The notes under the pieces were generated by a model that had not been told where the DNA came from, did no database searches, and was given only the letters and a program-made list of their open reading frames with translations. The translations under genes were made by a program, and so were the position numbers. Shown here piece after piece: positions 25,198-34,675 of a stretch of 42,419 nucleotides of DNA. The stretch is from Bacteroidota bacterium. GTDB taxonomy: Bacteria; Bacteroidota; Bacteroidia; Chitinophagales; Chitinophagaceae. The stretch is from the NCBI GenBank assembly GCA_013289065.1, contig JABDAP010000002.1:1-42419 (forward strand), given 5' to 3'. Within the stretch, counting starts at the first letter, position 1; each line of letters starts with the position of its first letter.

Positions 25198-25487
25198 TTT
25201 TTTTGTGTGATGTAAATAGAAAAGAGTAAAAAAACCGGCCAGGAATAATGTATCGCCTATTAGTGTTTTCTCAATGATCTTATGCATTCATTACACAGTA
25301 TATTTTATATAGAATCCAACCCTGGATATTGGTCATGCAAAAAAAAAACATATTCATAATAAATTTAATAAAGATTCATTGGTTTTCCAAAAAGAATTTG
25401 GGTTTGGGGCTAACATTTATCCAATGAAATATTTTGTATGATACAGCTGATGAAGGTCCTGTTTCAGAATTGCAGAATGAACCCAGA

Positions 25488-26588
25488 TCAACAAATGATC
25501 CTTTGAATTTGCGACTCTAAGGAATGGATTTCCGGGTCATATTTTCTTATATCGGTCCGTTTATATTTCCATGATACGGAAATGCATTTGAAATGTAAGA
25601 ATGTGATCTTTTCGGATGGAGATGCAATCATGTTTGAAACATCATGAACCCGCCATTGCATATCCTCTGTACACATAGATGGAACGACTACCCATTTAGT
25701 TGGGCAAACAGAATTTTTTACTATGTATTTATGGTCAAAATGCGTTATGTTATCTGCACTTATATTTTGATCACAACATTCTATCCATTTCCCTTCAAAC
25801 TTCAGATACCCGGTTTCACTATTTTCACACATCTCGAATATTGAAGCGTTATTCTCTGTTATGATCAGTTCATCAATATCGCATGATAGTACAGACTTTG
25901 CGTTATAAAGAAACCGGCGGCGTGCGTGTTCGAGAATACAGTATTGTGAATAATCTGAATCCCATAGGTTTGTTGCAAATCCATTAACTCCATAGGGGAA
26001 ATCCCATTTGACCACAATAGCAGTATGTATGCCATCAATCGCCGAAATCATTTCCAATATGTCTTCGGATGTATAGTCGGTCGATTGATTGTCATAAAAC
26101 AGGATTGCGTCAGCTTTGTGTCTTTTAACATGGTGCATAACCCAATCCTTAACCCAATTAAGTTTATTGTTTTTTGACTTGACCAATAAAACACGGCGGT
26201 CTCTAAAGGATTCTGTTTCGTTGCCCGATACATCGATATCATATTCACCATCAGAAGTAATCAGCTTTAATTTATCGGCATTACTTTTTATTGACAACCA
26301 ATAACACTTGTTTTTACCTCTGATTTCAAAATCTTCAGGTATCCTGTTCAATATATTTGTTCCGGCATAAATAGAAGATTTCATAATCTTAGGCCACTGA
26401 TTCATTAGTGGCGGACCTAATGCAATCACTGTATTTTCAAAAGAAAAAACATCATACCACATGGTACTGGCATCGAAATTGTCCATATAATCTCGCTCCA
26501 TTTCATCCTTCGAACGCGGCGGAGTTCTCAATTCGCCTTGAATTGAAATGGGATTTGGAGATATGATTTTCTTTATCAAAGCACTCAT
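25488..26588 (-). CDS. Glycosyltransferase family 92 / GT2-like protein
   Basis: A 366-residue protein. The transferase core starts near residue 130 (RRVLLVKSKNNKLNWVKDW), with VMHHVKRHKADAILFYDN, the DNQSTDY turn, a VVKWDFPYG strand, SCDIDELI (DxD equivalent) and a late ITFLHFKCISVSWKY segment, all typical of GT92-like (DUF23) enzymes. The first 130 residues have no known domain. It heads the - strand glycosyltransferase run next to the peptide locus. The 290-bp gap to the next gene is AT-rich and may carry a promoter. Confidence 0.8.
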   Translation of the reverse strand: MSALIKKIISPNPISIQGELRTPPRSKDEMERDYMDNFDASTMWYDVFSFENTVIALGPPLMNQWPKIMKSSIYAGTNILNRIPEDFEIRGKNKCYWLSIKSNADKLKLITSDGEYDIDVSGNETESFRDRRVLLVKSKNNKLNWVKDWVMHHVKRHKADAILFYDNQSTDYTSEDILEMISAIDGIHTAIVVKWDFPYGVNGFATNLWDSDYSQYCILEHARRRFLYNAKSVLSCDIDELIITENNASIFEMCENSETGYLKFEGKWIECCDQNISADNITHFDHKYIVKNSVCPTKWVVVPSMCTEDMQWRVHDVSNMIASPSEKITFLHFKCISVSWKYKRTDIRKYDPEIHSLESQIQRIIC

Positions 26589-26668
26589 AACTAAGGAGAC
26601 ATTGCTTCAAAATAAATATATAATAAAATCACGTCCGGTCAAACGGGATTGGCCGCTTATTTAAAAGC

Positions 26669-26809
26669 ATGCGTCCGAATAAATTGAAATTTGGTGATAA
26701 GTATACTTGGGATGATGATAACCAGATTTTGAGCCTGGATTATACATTGAGAACAAATGTACCGCGCGTTTTTATTACTGCGCGAACAGGGCAGTCATCA
26801 ATGACTTAA
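26669..26809 (+). pseudogene. Short ORF or gene remnant next to tRNA-Leu
   Basis: A 46-residue frame (MRPNKLKFGDKYTWDDDNQI and on to GQSSMT) not in the supplied track. The frame is open upstream to 26627 and the composition is protein-like, so it may be the 3' end of a lost gene. Bases 26717-26733 inside it match 17 bp of the tRNA-Leu anticodon arm exactly. No family is recognised. Confidence 0.4.
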
Positions 26810-26888
26810 TACAACTTCCACAGTACAAGGTTACCAGTAGCGCACAAAAAAAGCAATCACAGAAGGTGTAATTGCTTAATTCTGAAAG

Positions 26889-26972
26889 TGCCCAGAACAG
26901 GAATCGAACCTGCACTACCTTGCGATAACCAGATTTTGAGTCTAGCGCGTCTACCAATTCCGCCATCTGGGC
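26889..26972 (-). tRNA. tRNA-Leu (anticodon CAA)
   Basis: On the - strand, GCCCAGA and TCTGGGC form the acceptor stem with discriminator A; GGTTCGATTCC gives the T arm; the anticodon loop CTCAAAA reads CAA (leucine, UUG codon). A variable arm and the 84-nt length fit a class II tRNA. CCA is not encoded. The gene region just upstream is an AT-rich tandem (TAATAATTAAAAAT twice, 26977-27010). Confidence 0.95.
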
Positions 26973-27081
26973 TTTTTTAATTAATAATTAAAAATTAATA
27001 ATTAAAAATTTGTAATTGGAACCGAAGGGTAATTATTAATTGCCCGCGGGCTGCAATATTACAGTAAGACGGTAAATCGAC

Positions 27082-27168
27082 CAAAAAGAAGTCAGAAAAG
27101 CCCGCAAGTCTGGAAGAAGGAAAGCAGGGCCAACCATTTTCGGACTTGCAGGCTTTCCGGCTTCCGGA
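27082..27168. repeat. Imperfect word-type hairpin after hscB
   Basis: AAGCCCGCAAGTC pairs with GACTTGCAGGCTT, and GGAAGAAGGAAAGC with GCTTTCCGGCTTCC, both imperfectly. It lies directly after the hscB stop on the - strand and may act as its terminator. Confidence 0.5.
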
Positions 27169-27669
27169 CTATTTTAAACCTGCCAAAATCCTGTCGAGGT
27201 ATTTTTTCCGGTAGTAATATTCTTTTACTTGCAGCAATTCTTTTTCGGTAGTAATACCTTCCTGATAGTTTGCCACAATCGTTTCCACAGGTTCATATAT
27301 CTGTTTTTGAAATTGATGAATGGTTTCTGTTAACCTGTCCGCATCTGCCTGTTCCGATACATCCATTGCCTGTTCATTTAACTCGAGTACTTCCATTAAA
27401 AAATCTGGCGAGAGCTGGTATTTTTCTTCTTCCTCCAGTAACCCTTTTAACTGCAATACATATTTGATCGTTTCATCAGGATGTATGAACACTTTGTATG
27501 CCATATTTACCATAGATGATTTCTCCAGCATTTCCGCCTGTTCCTCTTCCGAAGACTGTCCATAAAAATCCGGATGATACTTGCGGCTCAGCTCATAAAA
27601 TTTCTCTTTCACAACAGCCTGGTTGGGTTGCAGTGTGATGGGGATGTTATATAGTTCGAAGTAGTTCAT
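27169..27669 (-). CDS. hscB: Fe-S protein assembly co-chaperone HscB
   Basis: A 166-residue J-domain co-chaperone. The J-domain fills the first 75 residues with the HPD motif in RKYHPDFYG and the AYKVFIHPDE segment. The C-terminal part is the HscB oligomerisation and IscU-binding bundle (LSPDFLMEVLELNEQA). HscB stimulates the HscA chaperone during Fe-S cluster transfer from IscU. Length and architecture are normal. It is followed by an imperfect hairpin and preceded by a long inverted repeat, so it is likely monocistronic. Confidence 0.92.
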   Translation of the reverse strand: MNYFELYNIPITLQPNQAVVKEKFYELSRKYHPDFYGQSSEEEQAEMLEKSSMVNMAYKVFIHPDETIKYVLQLKGLLEEEEKYQLSPDFLMEVLELNEQAMDVSEQADADRLTETIHQFQKQIYEPVETIVANYQEGITTEKELLQVKEYYYRKKYLDRILAGLK

Positions 27670-27675
27670 AAAATC

Positions 27676-27752
27676 AGTTAATAGTTAAAAGTGAATGGTT
27701 AATAGTAAAAGAATGCGTTAAACTTTTAACTATTCACTTTTAACTATTAACT
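27676..27752. repeat. 21-bp inverted repeat between divergent hscB and saccharopine dehydrogenase
   Basis: AGTTAATAGTTAAAAGTGAAT (27676-27696) and its exact reverse complement (27732-27752) flank related words such as TTAATAGTAAAAG. It covers most of the gap between the two divergent genes, so it must overlap or abut their promoters. Confidence 0.85.
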
Positions 27753-27788
27753 CTCGCTTCCACCTTATCTTGCACCAAAAGTACATCA

Positions 27789-28986
27789 ATGCCTGTCATC
27801 GGACTTATTAGAGAAGGAAAAGTTCCGGCCGATAACCGCGTGGCCCTTGTTCCTGCACAATGTAAATGGCTGGTTAAGCATTTTCCGGATATCAAAATAC
27901 TCGTACAAAGCTCGCCCGGCCGCTGTTTTACGGATGAAGAGTATATTCAGGCAGGGATCGCAGTAACGGAGGATATGCGCTCATGCGATATACTGCTTGG
28001 CATCAAAGAAGTTCCGGTTAGCCAGTTGATCGCTGATAAAAAATATTTTTTTTTCTCGCACACAAAAAAGAAACAGGCGAATAACCAGGGGCTCATGCAT
28101 GCGATGGTTGATAAAAATATTACGCTGATAGATTATGAATGCCTCGAACATGAAGACGGGCAGCGCATTATCGGGTTTGGTTTTTTTTGCAGGTATAGTG
28201 GGTGCGCATAACGGGATAATGGCGTATGGAAAAAGAACAGGCGATTACCACCTCGGCCGTGTTGCCGAAGTAAAAGATTACAGGGAACTGATCCATACTT
28301 ATTTTGGTTTGAAACTGCCAAGGATCAAGATCGCTGTTACAGGAAGCGGGCGCGTGGCACACGGAATTTTAGAGATCATGAACCTGATGGATGTGCAGGA
28401 AGTAGAACCTGATGAATACCTGGGCCGCGAATTTCTGTATCCTGTATATGTTCATTTAAAAGGCAGCGACCTTTACCGCCACAAAAAAACCGGGAAATAT
28501 AACCGCAACGATTTTCATGCACATGCGGAAGAGTATGATTGTGTATTCAGTTATTTCTGCGCACAAACAGATATATTGATGAATGGGATCTACTGGGAAC
28601 AGAATATCCCGAGATTATTTGAGATGGATGCTTTGCAGCAAAACAATTTCCGCATTCAAACGATCGCAGATATTACGGATGATAAAAATGGCAGCATCCC
28701 CTGTAATATGGGTGATGGAACTATTGATGCGCCGGTATACGGAGTGGATAAACTGAGCGGCGTAAAAACAGAACCATATCTATCGGGCAGTGTAGATGTA
28801 ATGGCAGTGGGCAATCTGCCCAATGAATTGCCGCGTGATGCCAGCCGCTACTTCGGTGAACAACTGATCAAATATGTACTGGATGACCTGCGTAAAGGCA
28901 GTGGCGACGCGATTGAAAGAGCAACGATTTTGAAAGATGGAAGGCTAACAGCTACTTTTGAATATTTAGCTGATTATGCTTATTGA
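27789..28986 (+). pseudogene. Saccharopine dehydrogenase (Lys1/alanine-dehydrogenase-type), frameshifted
   Basis: Two ORFs (27789-28211 and 28135-28986) join into one protein of about 399 residues. The first has the AlaDH/PNT N-terminal pattern (IGLIREGKVPADNRVALVP, SCDILLGIKEVP, FFFSHTKKKQ). The join reads GQRIIGFGFFAGIVGAHNG if one T is removed from the eight-T run at 28181-28188. The second holds the Rossmann domain (IAVTGSGRVAHGI) and a VDVMAVGNLPNELPRDAS end. The yeast Lys1-type enzyme oxidises saccharopine to lysine and 2-oxoglutarate. In this sequence it is broken; it may be a real lesion, slippage-corrected expression or a sequencing error. Confidence 0.8.
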
Positions 28987-28990
28987 TTTT

Positions 28991-29052
28991 TTGCCACAGA
29001 ATACACAGATTTTCACAGACACTTCTGTGTTGATCTGTGTACTCTGTGGCAA
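28991..29052. terminator. Bidirectional terminator-like hairpin
   Basis: TTGCCACAGAATACACAGAT (28991-29010) and its near-perfect complement (29033-29052, one mismatch) form a 20-bp stem with inner pairing. It separates convergent genes, so termination for both strands is likely. The words CACAGA and CTGTGG recur at 14789-14837. Confidence 0.8.
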
Positions 29053-29058
29053 TTTAAT

Positions 29059-29778
29059 TCACAACTTCAAATAATAATCTTCCAGTAAAACGGCGAACGC
29101 TTTAGTATATAAATCATTTTCCCGGATCGTTAGCGAAGTTTGCAATGGAGTTGATCCTTTCATTCCAAACAACAGCATGGAACGGAAATATGGATGCGCA
29201 GGCGTTTGCCTCACAGATACTTCTTCTTCTAAAAAATATTTTTCTTTCAGCGCCAATCTTATAAAATCATCTTTGCGGTGATAGGGGAGAAGCACTGCAA
29301 AGATCCCATCCGGTGAAATATGTTTGGTGACAGCAGCTACTAATTCTTCAAAGCTCAATGCATCGCCATGCAGCGCAATATTTCTTTTTGCATCATTGCT
29401 TCGCAGGCCGTTTTCAAAGAATGGCGGGTTGGAAATGATCAAATCATATTTTCTGCCAAGATGCACCGTGCGTGCATCTCCGCAAATAACCTGCAACCTG
29501 TTTTTCCATGGCGAGGCATCTATATTCTCAACCGCCTGCTCTGCTGCCATCTCATCAATTTCAATGGCATCGGTCACTGCATTTGAGCGTTGTGCCAGCA
29601 TCAAACTCAGCAATCCCGTTCCACAACCAATGTCCAGAATACTGTCAACTGTTATCTCCCTTCTGTCAACTTTCTCCGCCACCCACGCTCCAAACAAACA
29701 CGCATCCGTACAAACTTTCATCGCACAGTTTTGCTGATGAATGGTGAATTGTTTGAATTGAAAATAGCTGTTAGACAT
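29059..29778 (-). CDS. trmN6: tRNA1(Val) A37 N6-methyltransferase-like (TrmN6/YfiC)
   Basis: The track starts at 29835; the ATG at 29778 (MSNSYFQFKQFTIHQQ) matches the family start, giving 239 residues. A Rossmann methyltransferase fold: KVCTDACLFGAW, DIGCGTGLLSLM (SAM loop), AIEIDEMA, and the amino-methyltransferase motif SNPPFFENGL. The enzyme methylates N6 of adenine 37 in tRNA1(Val) in the model family. The C-terminal half (FAVLLPYHR) fits. Cytoplasmic, monocistronic. Confidence 0.88.
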   Translation of the reverse strand: MSNSYFQFKQFTIHQQNCAMKVCTDACLFGAWVAEKVDRREITVDSILDIGCGTGLLSLMLAQRSNAVTDAIEIDEMAAEQAVENIDASPWKNRLQVICGDARTVHLGRKYDLIISNPPFFENGLRSNDAKRNIALHGDALSFEELVAAVTKHISPDGIFAVLLPYHRKDDFIRLALKEKYFLEEEVSVRQTPAHPYFRSMLLFGMKGSTPLQTSLTIRENDLYTKAFAVLLEDYYLKL

Positions 29779-29844
29779 CTTGCATAAAGGTAAACATGTT
29801 TTTGCCGCGTTATATGGCATTGTGCTTACGACCAATTATCTTAG

Positions 29845-30336
29845 ATGCGAACTTTAGCAGATATGGCCTTAGCTTTTTTCAGGAAATACAAAACCATTTG
29901 GCTTTACGGTGCATCGCTTGCTGTACTGCTGTTCCTGCTCAAATGGCTTGAACTGCGTTTTATCATTTACGATCATGCGTTCGAAGCGTATATCGGCGCC
30001 ATTGCTTTACTCTTTACATCTTTAGGCATCTGGCTGGCGATGCGGTTAACCAAACCCAAAGTGGAAACGGTTGTAATTGAAAAAGAGATTTACCGCGATG
30101 CGGCAACAAATTTTATCTTTAATGAAAAAGCGTTTGCAGGATCAGGCATGAGCAAACGCGAACTGGAAGTATTGCAGTTGATGACGGAAGGGCACAGCAA
30201 CCAGCAGATCGCGGATCAGCTGTATGTTTCACTCAACACTATTAAAACACATAATTCAAGAATATTTGAAAAACTGGATGTGAAGAGCCGCACACAGGCC
30301 ATTGAAAAAGCCAAAAGGCTTGGATTGATACCCTGA
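29845..30336 (+). CDS. Membrane-anchored LuxR-type regulator
   Basis: A 163-residue protein. Two hydrophobic segments (about 18-34 and 48-66: LYGASLAVLLFLLKW and IGAIALLFTSLGIWLA) are followed by a LuxR/GerE HTH (about 100-163: MSKRELEVLQLMTEGHSNQQ, VSLNTIKTHNSRIFEKLDV). It lacks a receiver domain, so activity is probably tuned by membrane state or dimerisation. A 178-residue DUF4199 protein follows 113 bp downstream; this pair recurs in Bacteroidota and may form a regulatory unit. Confidence 0.85.
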   Translation: MRTLADMALAFFRKYKTIWLYGASLAVLLFLLKWLELRFIIYDHAFEAYIGAIALLFTSLGIWLAMRLTKPKVETVVIEKEIYRDAATNFIFNEKAFAGSGMSKRELEVLQLMTEGHSNQQIADQLYVSLNTIKTHNSRIFEKLDVKSRTQAIEKAKRLGLIP

Positions 30337-30449
30337 ATATTCATACTTTGGTATGAAAGAATAAAGCGATCGGTAAAATCACCCGAAAGTATGAGGGCGA
30401 AAAGATAATTCTGTTTGATTTTTACAGCATCAAACCAAAACCTAATCAA

Positions 30450-30986
30450 ATGAAAAAAGTAGTACTTGTTTATGGCATCATCGCCGGACTGATCGTTGCC
30501 GGTATGATGGCTTTTTCCACCGGTTATTATTGCGCCAGGGGAGATTTTCAGGGTGGCATGATCTATGGTTATTCCGCCATGATCATTGCTTTCTCTATGA
30601 TCTTTGTTGGCGTTAAGTCTTTTCGCGATAAGTATAATGGCGGCGGGATCAACTTCGGGAAAGCATTTAAGATCGGTTTTTTTATCTCATTGATCGCTTC
30701 TACGATCTATGTTGTTGGCTGGCTGATCAATTATTATTTTTTTATACCTGATTTTATGGATAAATATGCCGTGGCTATGATCGCAAAAGCAAAAGCCAGC
30801 GGTATCAGCGCCGATGAACTCGCAAAGAAAACAGCTGAAATGGCACAGATGAAAGAATGGTATAAAAACCCTTTGTTTATTATATTGATGACTTATGTAG
30901 AGATCCTTCCGGTAGGAGTGGTTGTTGCCCTTATCACTGCATTGATCCTGAAAAGAAAAAGAAAGGATATTGCGCCTGCCATTTAA
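30450..30986 (+). CDS. DUF4199 membrane protein
   Basis: A 178-residue protein with four predicted membrane helices (YGIIAGLIVAGMMAFS, YGYSAMIIAFSMIFVGV, IGFFISLIASTIYVVGWLI and ILPVGVVVALITALIL). Between helices 3 and 4 is a charged loop (MIAKAKASGISADELAKKTA). This matches DUF4199, whose members often lie near LuxR/LytTR-type regulators. No catalytic residues are evident; a role in sensing or in support of the upstream regulator is inferred. A strong terminator follows directly. Confidence 0.85.
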   Translation: MKKVVLVYGIIAGLIVAGMMAFSTGYYCARGDFQGGMIYGYSAMIIAFSMIFVGVKSFRDKYNGGGINFGKAFKIGFFISLIASTIYVVGWLINYYFFIPDFMDKYAVAMIAKAKASGISADELAKKTAEMAQMKEWYKNPLFIILMTYVEILPVGVVVALITALILKRKRKDIAPAI

Positions 30987-30994
30987 AAAACAGT

Positions 30995-31040
30995 AAAAAC
31001 AAAAGTCAATCCCAAGAACAGGATTGACTTTTGTTTTTTA
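30995..31040 (+). terminator. Strong intrinsic terminator after the DUF4199 gene
   Basis: AAAAACAAAAGTCAATCC and GGATTGACTTTTGTTTTT are an 18-bp perfect stem around an 8-nt loop, ending in a T-run. Confidence 0.93.
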
Positions 31041-31078
31041 TTGTTACCCATGATCATTTAGTGATGCGTTGTCAATAG

Positions 31079-31567
31079 TCAACTGCCCAATTCGCCCAAC
31101 AGGTTTTGCAGATCGAGGTGTTCTGTCACCATGCGGAGATCTCCGTTTTCATCAACAGGCCATTGTTCGCGGGGCCTGTCCCAGTAGAGTTCTACACCAT
31201 TTCCATCCGGGTCATCCAGATACAATGCTTCCGATACGCCATGATCGGATGCGCCTGTTAAGGGATATTTTGCATCGATCAATCTTTGTAAGATCGCAGC
31301 GAGGTCTTTTCTTGTTGGATATAAAATGGCCGTATGAAATAACCCCGGTGCATGAACAGGCGCAGGCTCTGCATCTTTACTATACCATGTATTCAACCCG
31401 ATATGATGATGATATCCGCCGGCTGAAATAAACGCCGCCTGTGTTCCATACTTCTGCATCAATTCAAAACCAAGCAACCCCTGGTAAAACGATAATGCTT
31501 TATCAAGATCAGAAACTTTCAAATGCACATGGCCGATTCTGGTTTGTGCGGGAAGGATGTAAGGCAT
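31079..31567 (-). CDS. VOC-family metalloenzyme (glyoxalase/dioxygenase type)
   Basis: A 162-residue protein of two paired beta-alpha-beta motifs. The first metal ligand is the His in IGHVHLKV, later candidates are in GLFHTAILYP and the Glu in GNGVELYWDRP. The ALSFYQGLLGFEL segment and DDPDGNGVELYWDRP end are like catechol-2,3-dioxygenase (CatE-type) members, though the substrate is unknown. It follows the sdh operon on the - strand, separated by a terminator and a long inverted repeat, so it is a separate transcript. Confidence 0.88.
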   Translation of the reverse strand: MPYILPAQTRIGHVHLKVSDLDKALSFYQGLLGFELMQKYGTQAAFISAGGYHHHIGLNTWYSKDAEPAPVHAPGLFHTAILYPTRKDLAAILQRLIDAKYPLTGASDHGVSEALYLDDPDGNGVELYWDRPREQWPVDENGDLRMVTEHLDLQNLLGELGS

Positions 31568-31573
31568 AATTAG

Positions 31574-31726
31574 TAATTAGTAGTTAACAATTAGTAATTG
31601 GAATACAAAAGTAAACTCCTTATTATGAAATGCAGGCAAATAAAAAGACTGCCTTAATCAAAGCAGTCTCGAATATATCTTGCTGACCGAATGTATTGGT
31701 AATTACTAATTGTTAACTACTAATTA
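31574..31726. repeat. 26-bp perfect inverted repeat around the sdhB terminator
   Basis: TAATTAGTAGTTAACAATTAGTAATT (31574-31599) is the exact reverse complement of 31701-31726. The arms are about 100 bp apart and enclose an intrinsic terminator. They are built from the words AATTAGT and GTTAAC. Confidence 0.9.
31640..31669 (-). terminator. Intrinsic terminator of the sdh operon
   Basis: On the - strand, AGACTGC and GCAGTCT (7 bp) enclose a 10-nt loop and run into TTTTTA, just after sdhB. Confidence 0.88.
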
Positions 31727-31737
31727 TTCATTACTAA

Positions 31738-32487
31738 TTATTTATTGTCTGTCAAACTCGCCACCAAATATTCCTGGTTCAACCTTGCAATATTGGTTAA
31801 TGAAATTTCTTTCGGGCAGGTGGCTTCGCATGCGCCTGTATTGGTACACGCGCCGAAACCTTCTTTATCCATTTGCGCCAGCATATTTACCACGCGGCTT
31901 TTCCGTTCAGGATTTCCCTGCGGCAATAATGCGAGATGAGAAACTTTGGCGCTTAAAAATAACATCGCACTGCTGTTCTTGCACGCTGCAACACAGGCAC
32001 CGCAACCGATACACATGGCTGCAGCAAAAGAAGCATCCGCATCATCTTTTGGAATGGGTAAGGCATTGCCATCAACTGCATTACCCGTATTCACACTGAT
32101 ATATCCGCCGGCCTGTATGATACGGTCGAATGCGGTACGGTCAACCATCAGGTCTTTAATAACCGGAAATGCATTCGCTCTCCATGGTTCAACAACAATG
32201 GTATCGCCATCTTTAAATGCACGCATGTGCAGCTGGCAGGTTGTGTTTGCCTGCCATGGGCCGTGCGGCTTACCATCTATGTACATGGAACACGCGCCAC
32301 AAATACCTTCGCGGCAATCGTGATCGAATGTGATGGGGTCTTCACCTTCGTGTATCAACTGCTCATTCAATACATCGAACATCTCGAGAAAACTCATTTC
32401 AGAAGAAATGTTTTCTACACGGTAGAGTTTGAAACCACCTTTTGTAGCAGTGTTCTTCTGCCGCCAAACTTTTAGATTAAGATTCAT
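31738..32487 (-). CDS. sdhB: Succinate dehydrogenase/fumarate reductase iron-sulfur subunit
   Basis: About 249 residues from the ATG at 32487 (MNLNLKVW; the track start adds five residues). The [2Fe-2S] cysteines are in [16 protein letters not shown], the [4Fe-4S] set in [12 protein letters not shown], and the [3Fe-4S] set in [14 protein letters not shown]. SdhB passes electrons from the FAD of SdhA to the quinone site. The gene is third in the operon sdhC-sdhA-sdhB on the - strand, with a terminator after. Cluster motifs are all intact. Confidence 0.95.
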   Translation of the reverse strand: MNLNLKVWRQKNTATKGGFKLYRVENISSEMSFLEMFDVLNEQLIHEGEDPITFDHDCREGICGACSMYIDGKPHGPWQANTTCQLHMRAFKDGDTIVVEPWRANAFPVIKDLMVDRTAFDRIIQAGGYISVNTGNAVDGNALPIPKDDADASFAAAMCIGCGACVAACKNSSAMLFLSAKVSHLALLPQGNPERKSRVVNMLAQMDKEGFGACTNTGACEATCPKEISLTNIARLNQEYLVASLTDNK

Positions 32488-32506
32488 TGTATAATGTTCC
32501 ATTTTA

Positions 32507-32602
32507 CCCCCTAACCCCCAAAAGGGGAATTTTTAGGTTACTAATTTTTATAAACATTCTATTGTAACGATACTCCTGCTCCCCTTTAGGGGCTGGGGGT
32601 AG
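32507..32602. repeat. CCCCT/AGGGG repeats between sdhB and sdhA
   Basis: ACCCCCTAACCCCCAAAAGGGG (32507 onward) and GCTCCCCTTTAGGGGCTGGGGGT (near 32579-32601) form an imperfect inverted pair filling the sdhA-sdhB gap. Both belong to the family seen at 1473-1493 and 5125-5166. Confidence 0.75.
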
Positions 32603-32604
32603 CA

Positions 32605-34578
32605 TTATTTATAATTCCTCTGCGTCGGTTTTATCACATCATATACCAACGGCTCTTTAATTAAATTCCAGTTACTCTCACCCGCATATTCCCATGCAGC
32701 TACATACATATAATTTGCATCATCACGCAATGCTTCGCCATCGGGTGTTTGATACTCTTCACGGAAATGGCCGCCGCAGCTTTCATTCCTGTTCAGTGCA
32801 TCTTTGCACATCAGTTCGCCCAGTTCAATAAAATCGGCAACACGGTTGGCTTTGTCTAATTCAGGATTCATCTCATCAATGCTTCCCGGAATTTTTACAT
32901 CGCTCCAGAATTCTTTTTTCAATGCCTGTATCTCGGTGATCGCTTCCTGTAATCCCTGTGCATTTCGCGCCATACCGCATTTGTTCCACATGATCTTGCC
33001 CAACCGTTTATGAAAACTTTCAACAGTCTGTTTCCCTTTGATGTTCATCAAACGGTTGATCCTGTCACTCACTTCTTTTTCCGCTTCTTCAAATGCTGCA
33101 TGAGAAGTGGCAACCGCTTTATTATAAATTTCATCAGCGAGATAATTGCCCACCGTATACGGCAATACAAAATAGCCATCCGCCAATCCCTGCATCAATG
33201 CCGATGCACCCAAACGGTTGGCGCCATGATCGGAGAAATTTGCTTCACCCAGTGCATATAAGCCGGGAACATTTGTCTGCAGTTCATAATCCACCCACAA
33301 TCCGCCCATCGTATAATGCACTGCCGGGTAAATGCGCATCGGTACTTCATACGGATCTTCGCCGGTGATCTTTGCATACATATCGAACAAGTTGCCGTAT
33401 TTTTCTTTCACCACATCTTTACCGAGTTTGATCAGGTCTTCCTGCGATGCATGGTCATTTCCTTCTTTTCCCGCCTCGATCTTTCCATAACGAATGATCG
33501 CTTCGCTGAAATCCAGATACACGGCCTGTTTGCTGCTTCCTACACCATATCCTTCATCACATCTTTCTTTCGCTGCCCTCGATGCCACATCACGCGGAAC
33601 GAGGTTTCCGAATGCAGGATATCGTCTCTCTAAATAATAATCTCTTTCTTCTTCAGGTATTTCGTTTGGTTTTCGGCTATCACCTTTTTGTTTGGGAACC
33701 CAGATGCGGCCGTCATTACGCAGCGACTCCGACATCAGCGTTAACTTAGACTGATGATCGCCACTAACAGGAATACATGTCGGATGAATTTGTGTATAAC
33801 ATGGATTGGCAAATGCCGCTCCTTTTTTATGCGCCTTCCATGCAGCCGTAACATTGCTTCCCATGGCATTGGTAGATAGATAAAAAACATTTCCATAACC
33901 GCCGCTGCATAATAAAGTAGCGTGGCCAAAATGCCTTTCTAATTTTCCGGTGATGAGGTCGCGTGCAATGATGCCGACAGCTTTGCCATCTATCTTAACG
34001 ATCTCCAGCATTTCATGCCTGCTGTACATTTTTACATTACCGAGCGCCACCTGTCTTTCCAAAGCCTGGTAAGCGCCTATCAATAATTGCTGGCCGGTTT
34101 GTCCCGCAGCATAAAAAGTTCTCTGTACCTGTGTACCGCCAAACGAACGGTTACTTAATAAGCCGCCATACTCGCGTGCAAAAGGAACACCCTGTGCAAC
34201 GCATTGGTCGATGATGTTTGCACTCACTTCAGCCAAACGGTGAACATTCGATTCGCGCGAGCGGTAATCGCCGCCTTTGATCGTATCATAGAACAAACGG
34301 AAAACGCTGTCGCCATCATTCTGGTAATTCTTTGCAGCATTAATGCCACCCTGTGCCGCAATAGAGTGTGCGCGGCGCGGCGAATCCTGGAAACAAAATG
34401 CTTTTACTTTATAACCCATCTCACCCAGCGATGCAGCCGCAGACGCACCGGCAAGGCCCGTACCGATCACGATCACTTCCAACTTGCGTTTGTTGGCGGG
34501 GTTCACCAGTTTACAATGGCCCTTATAATCTGTCCACTTATCATCTAAAGCGCCGGCAGGAATTTTTGCATCTAACAT
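32605..34578 (-). CDS. sdhA: Succinate dehydrogenase/fumarate reductase flavoprotein subunit
   Basis: A 657-residue flavoprotein. [19 protein letters not shown] binds FAD; the covalent FAD histidine is in [11 protein letters not shown]; the active-site region includes [11 protein letters not shown] and [17 protein letters not shown]. Length fits the soluble-domain SdhA of the Bacteroidetes-type complex. It oxidises succinate to fumarate at the membrane face, passing electrons to SdhB. It is second in the operon, preceded by sdhC and followed by sdhB, but both operon gaps contain hairpin repeats, which is unusual for a tight operon. Confidence 0.96.
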   Translation of the reverse strand: MLDAKIPAGALDDKWTDYKGHCKLVNPANKRKLEVIVIGTGLAGASAAASLGEMGYKVKAFCFQDSPRRAHSIAAQGGINAAKNYQNDGDSVFRLFYDTIKGGDYRSRESNVHRLAEVSANIIDQCVAQGVPFAREYGGLLSNRSFGGTQVQRTFYAAGQTGQQLLIGAYQALERQVALGNVKMYSRHEMLEIVKIDGKAVGIIARDLITGKLERHFGHATLLCSGGYGNVFYLSTNAMGSNVTAAWKAHKKGAAFANPCYTQIHPTCIPVSGDHQSKLTLMSESLRNDGRIWVPKQKGDSRKPNEIPEEERDYYLERRYPAFGNLVPRDVASRAAKERCDEGYGVGSSKQAVYLDFSEAIIRYGKIEAGKEGNDHASQEDLIKLGKDVVKEKYGNLFDMYAKITGEDPYEVPMRIYPAVHYTMGGLWVDYELQTNVPGLYALGEANFSDHGANRLGASALMQGLADGYFVLPYTVGNYLADEIYNKAVATSHAAFEEAEKEVSDRINRLMNIKGKQTVESFHKRLGKIMWNKCGMARNAQGLQEAITEIQALKKEFWSDVKIPGSIDEMNPELDKANRVADFIELGELMCKDALNRNESCGGHFREEYQTPDGEALRDDANYMYVAAWEYAGESNWNLIKEPLVYDVIKPTQRNYK

Positions 34579-34675
34579 ATGTAAGGTTTGTCGTTTGTAG
34601 TTTTTGGTCTTTGGTAATACTATTCAACTTCGTTGTGTCACTCACTTGTACGTTCGGTTCACTGAGCAGCTTTTC

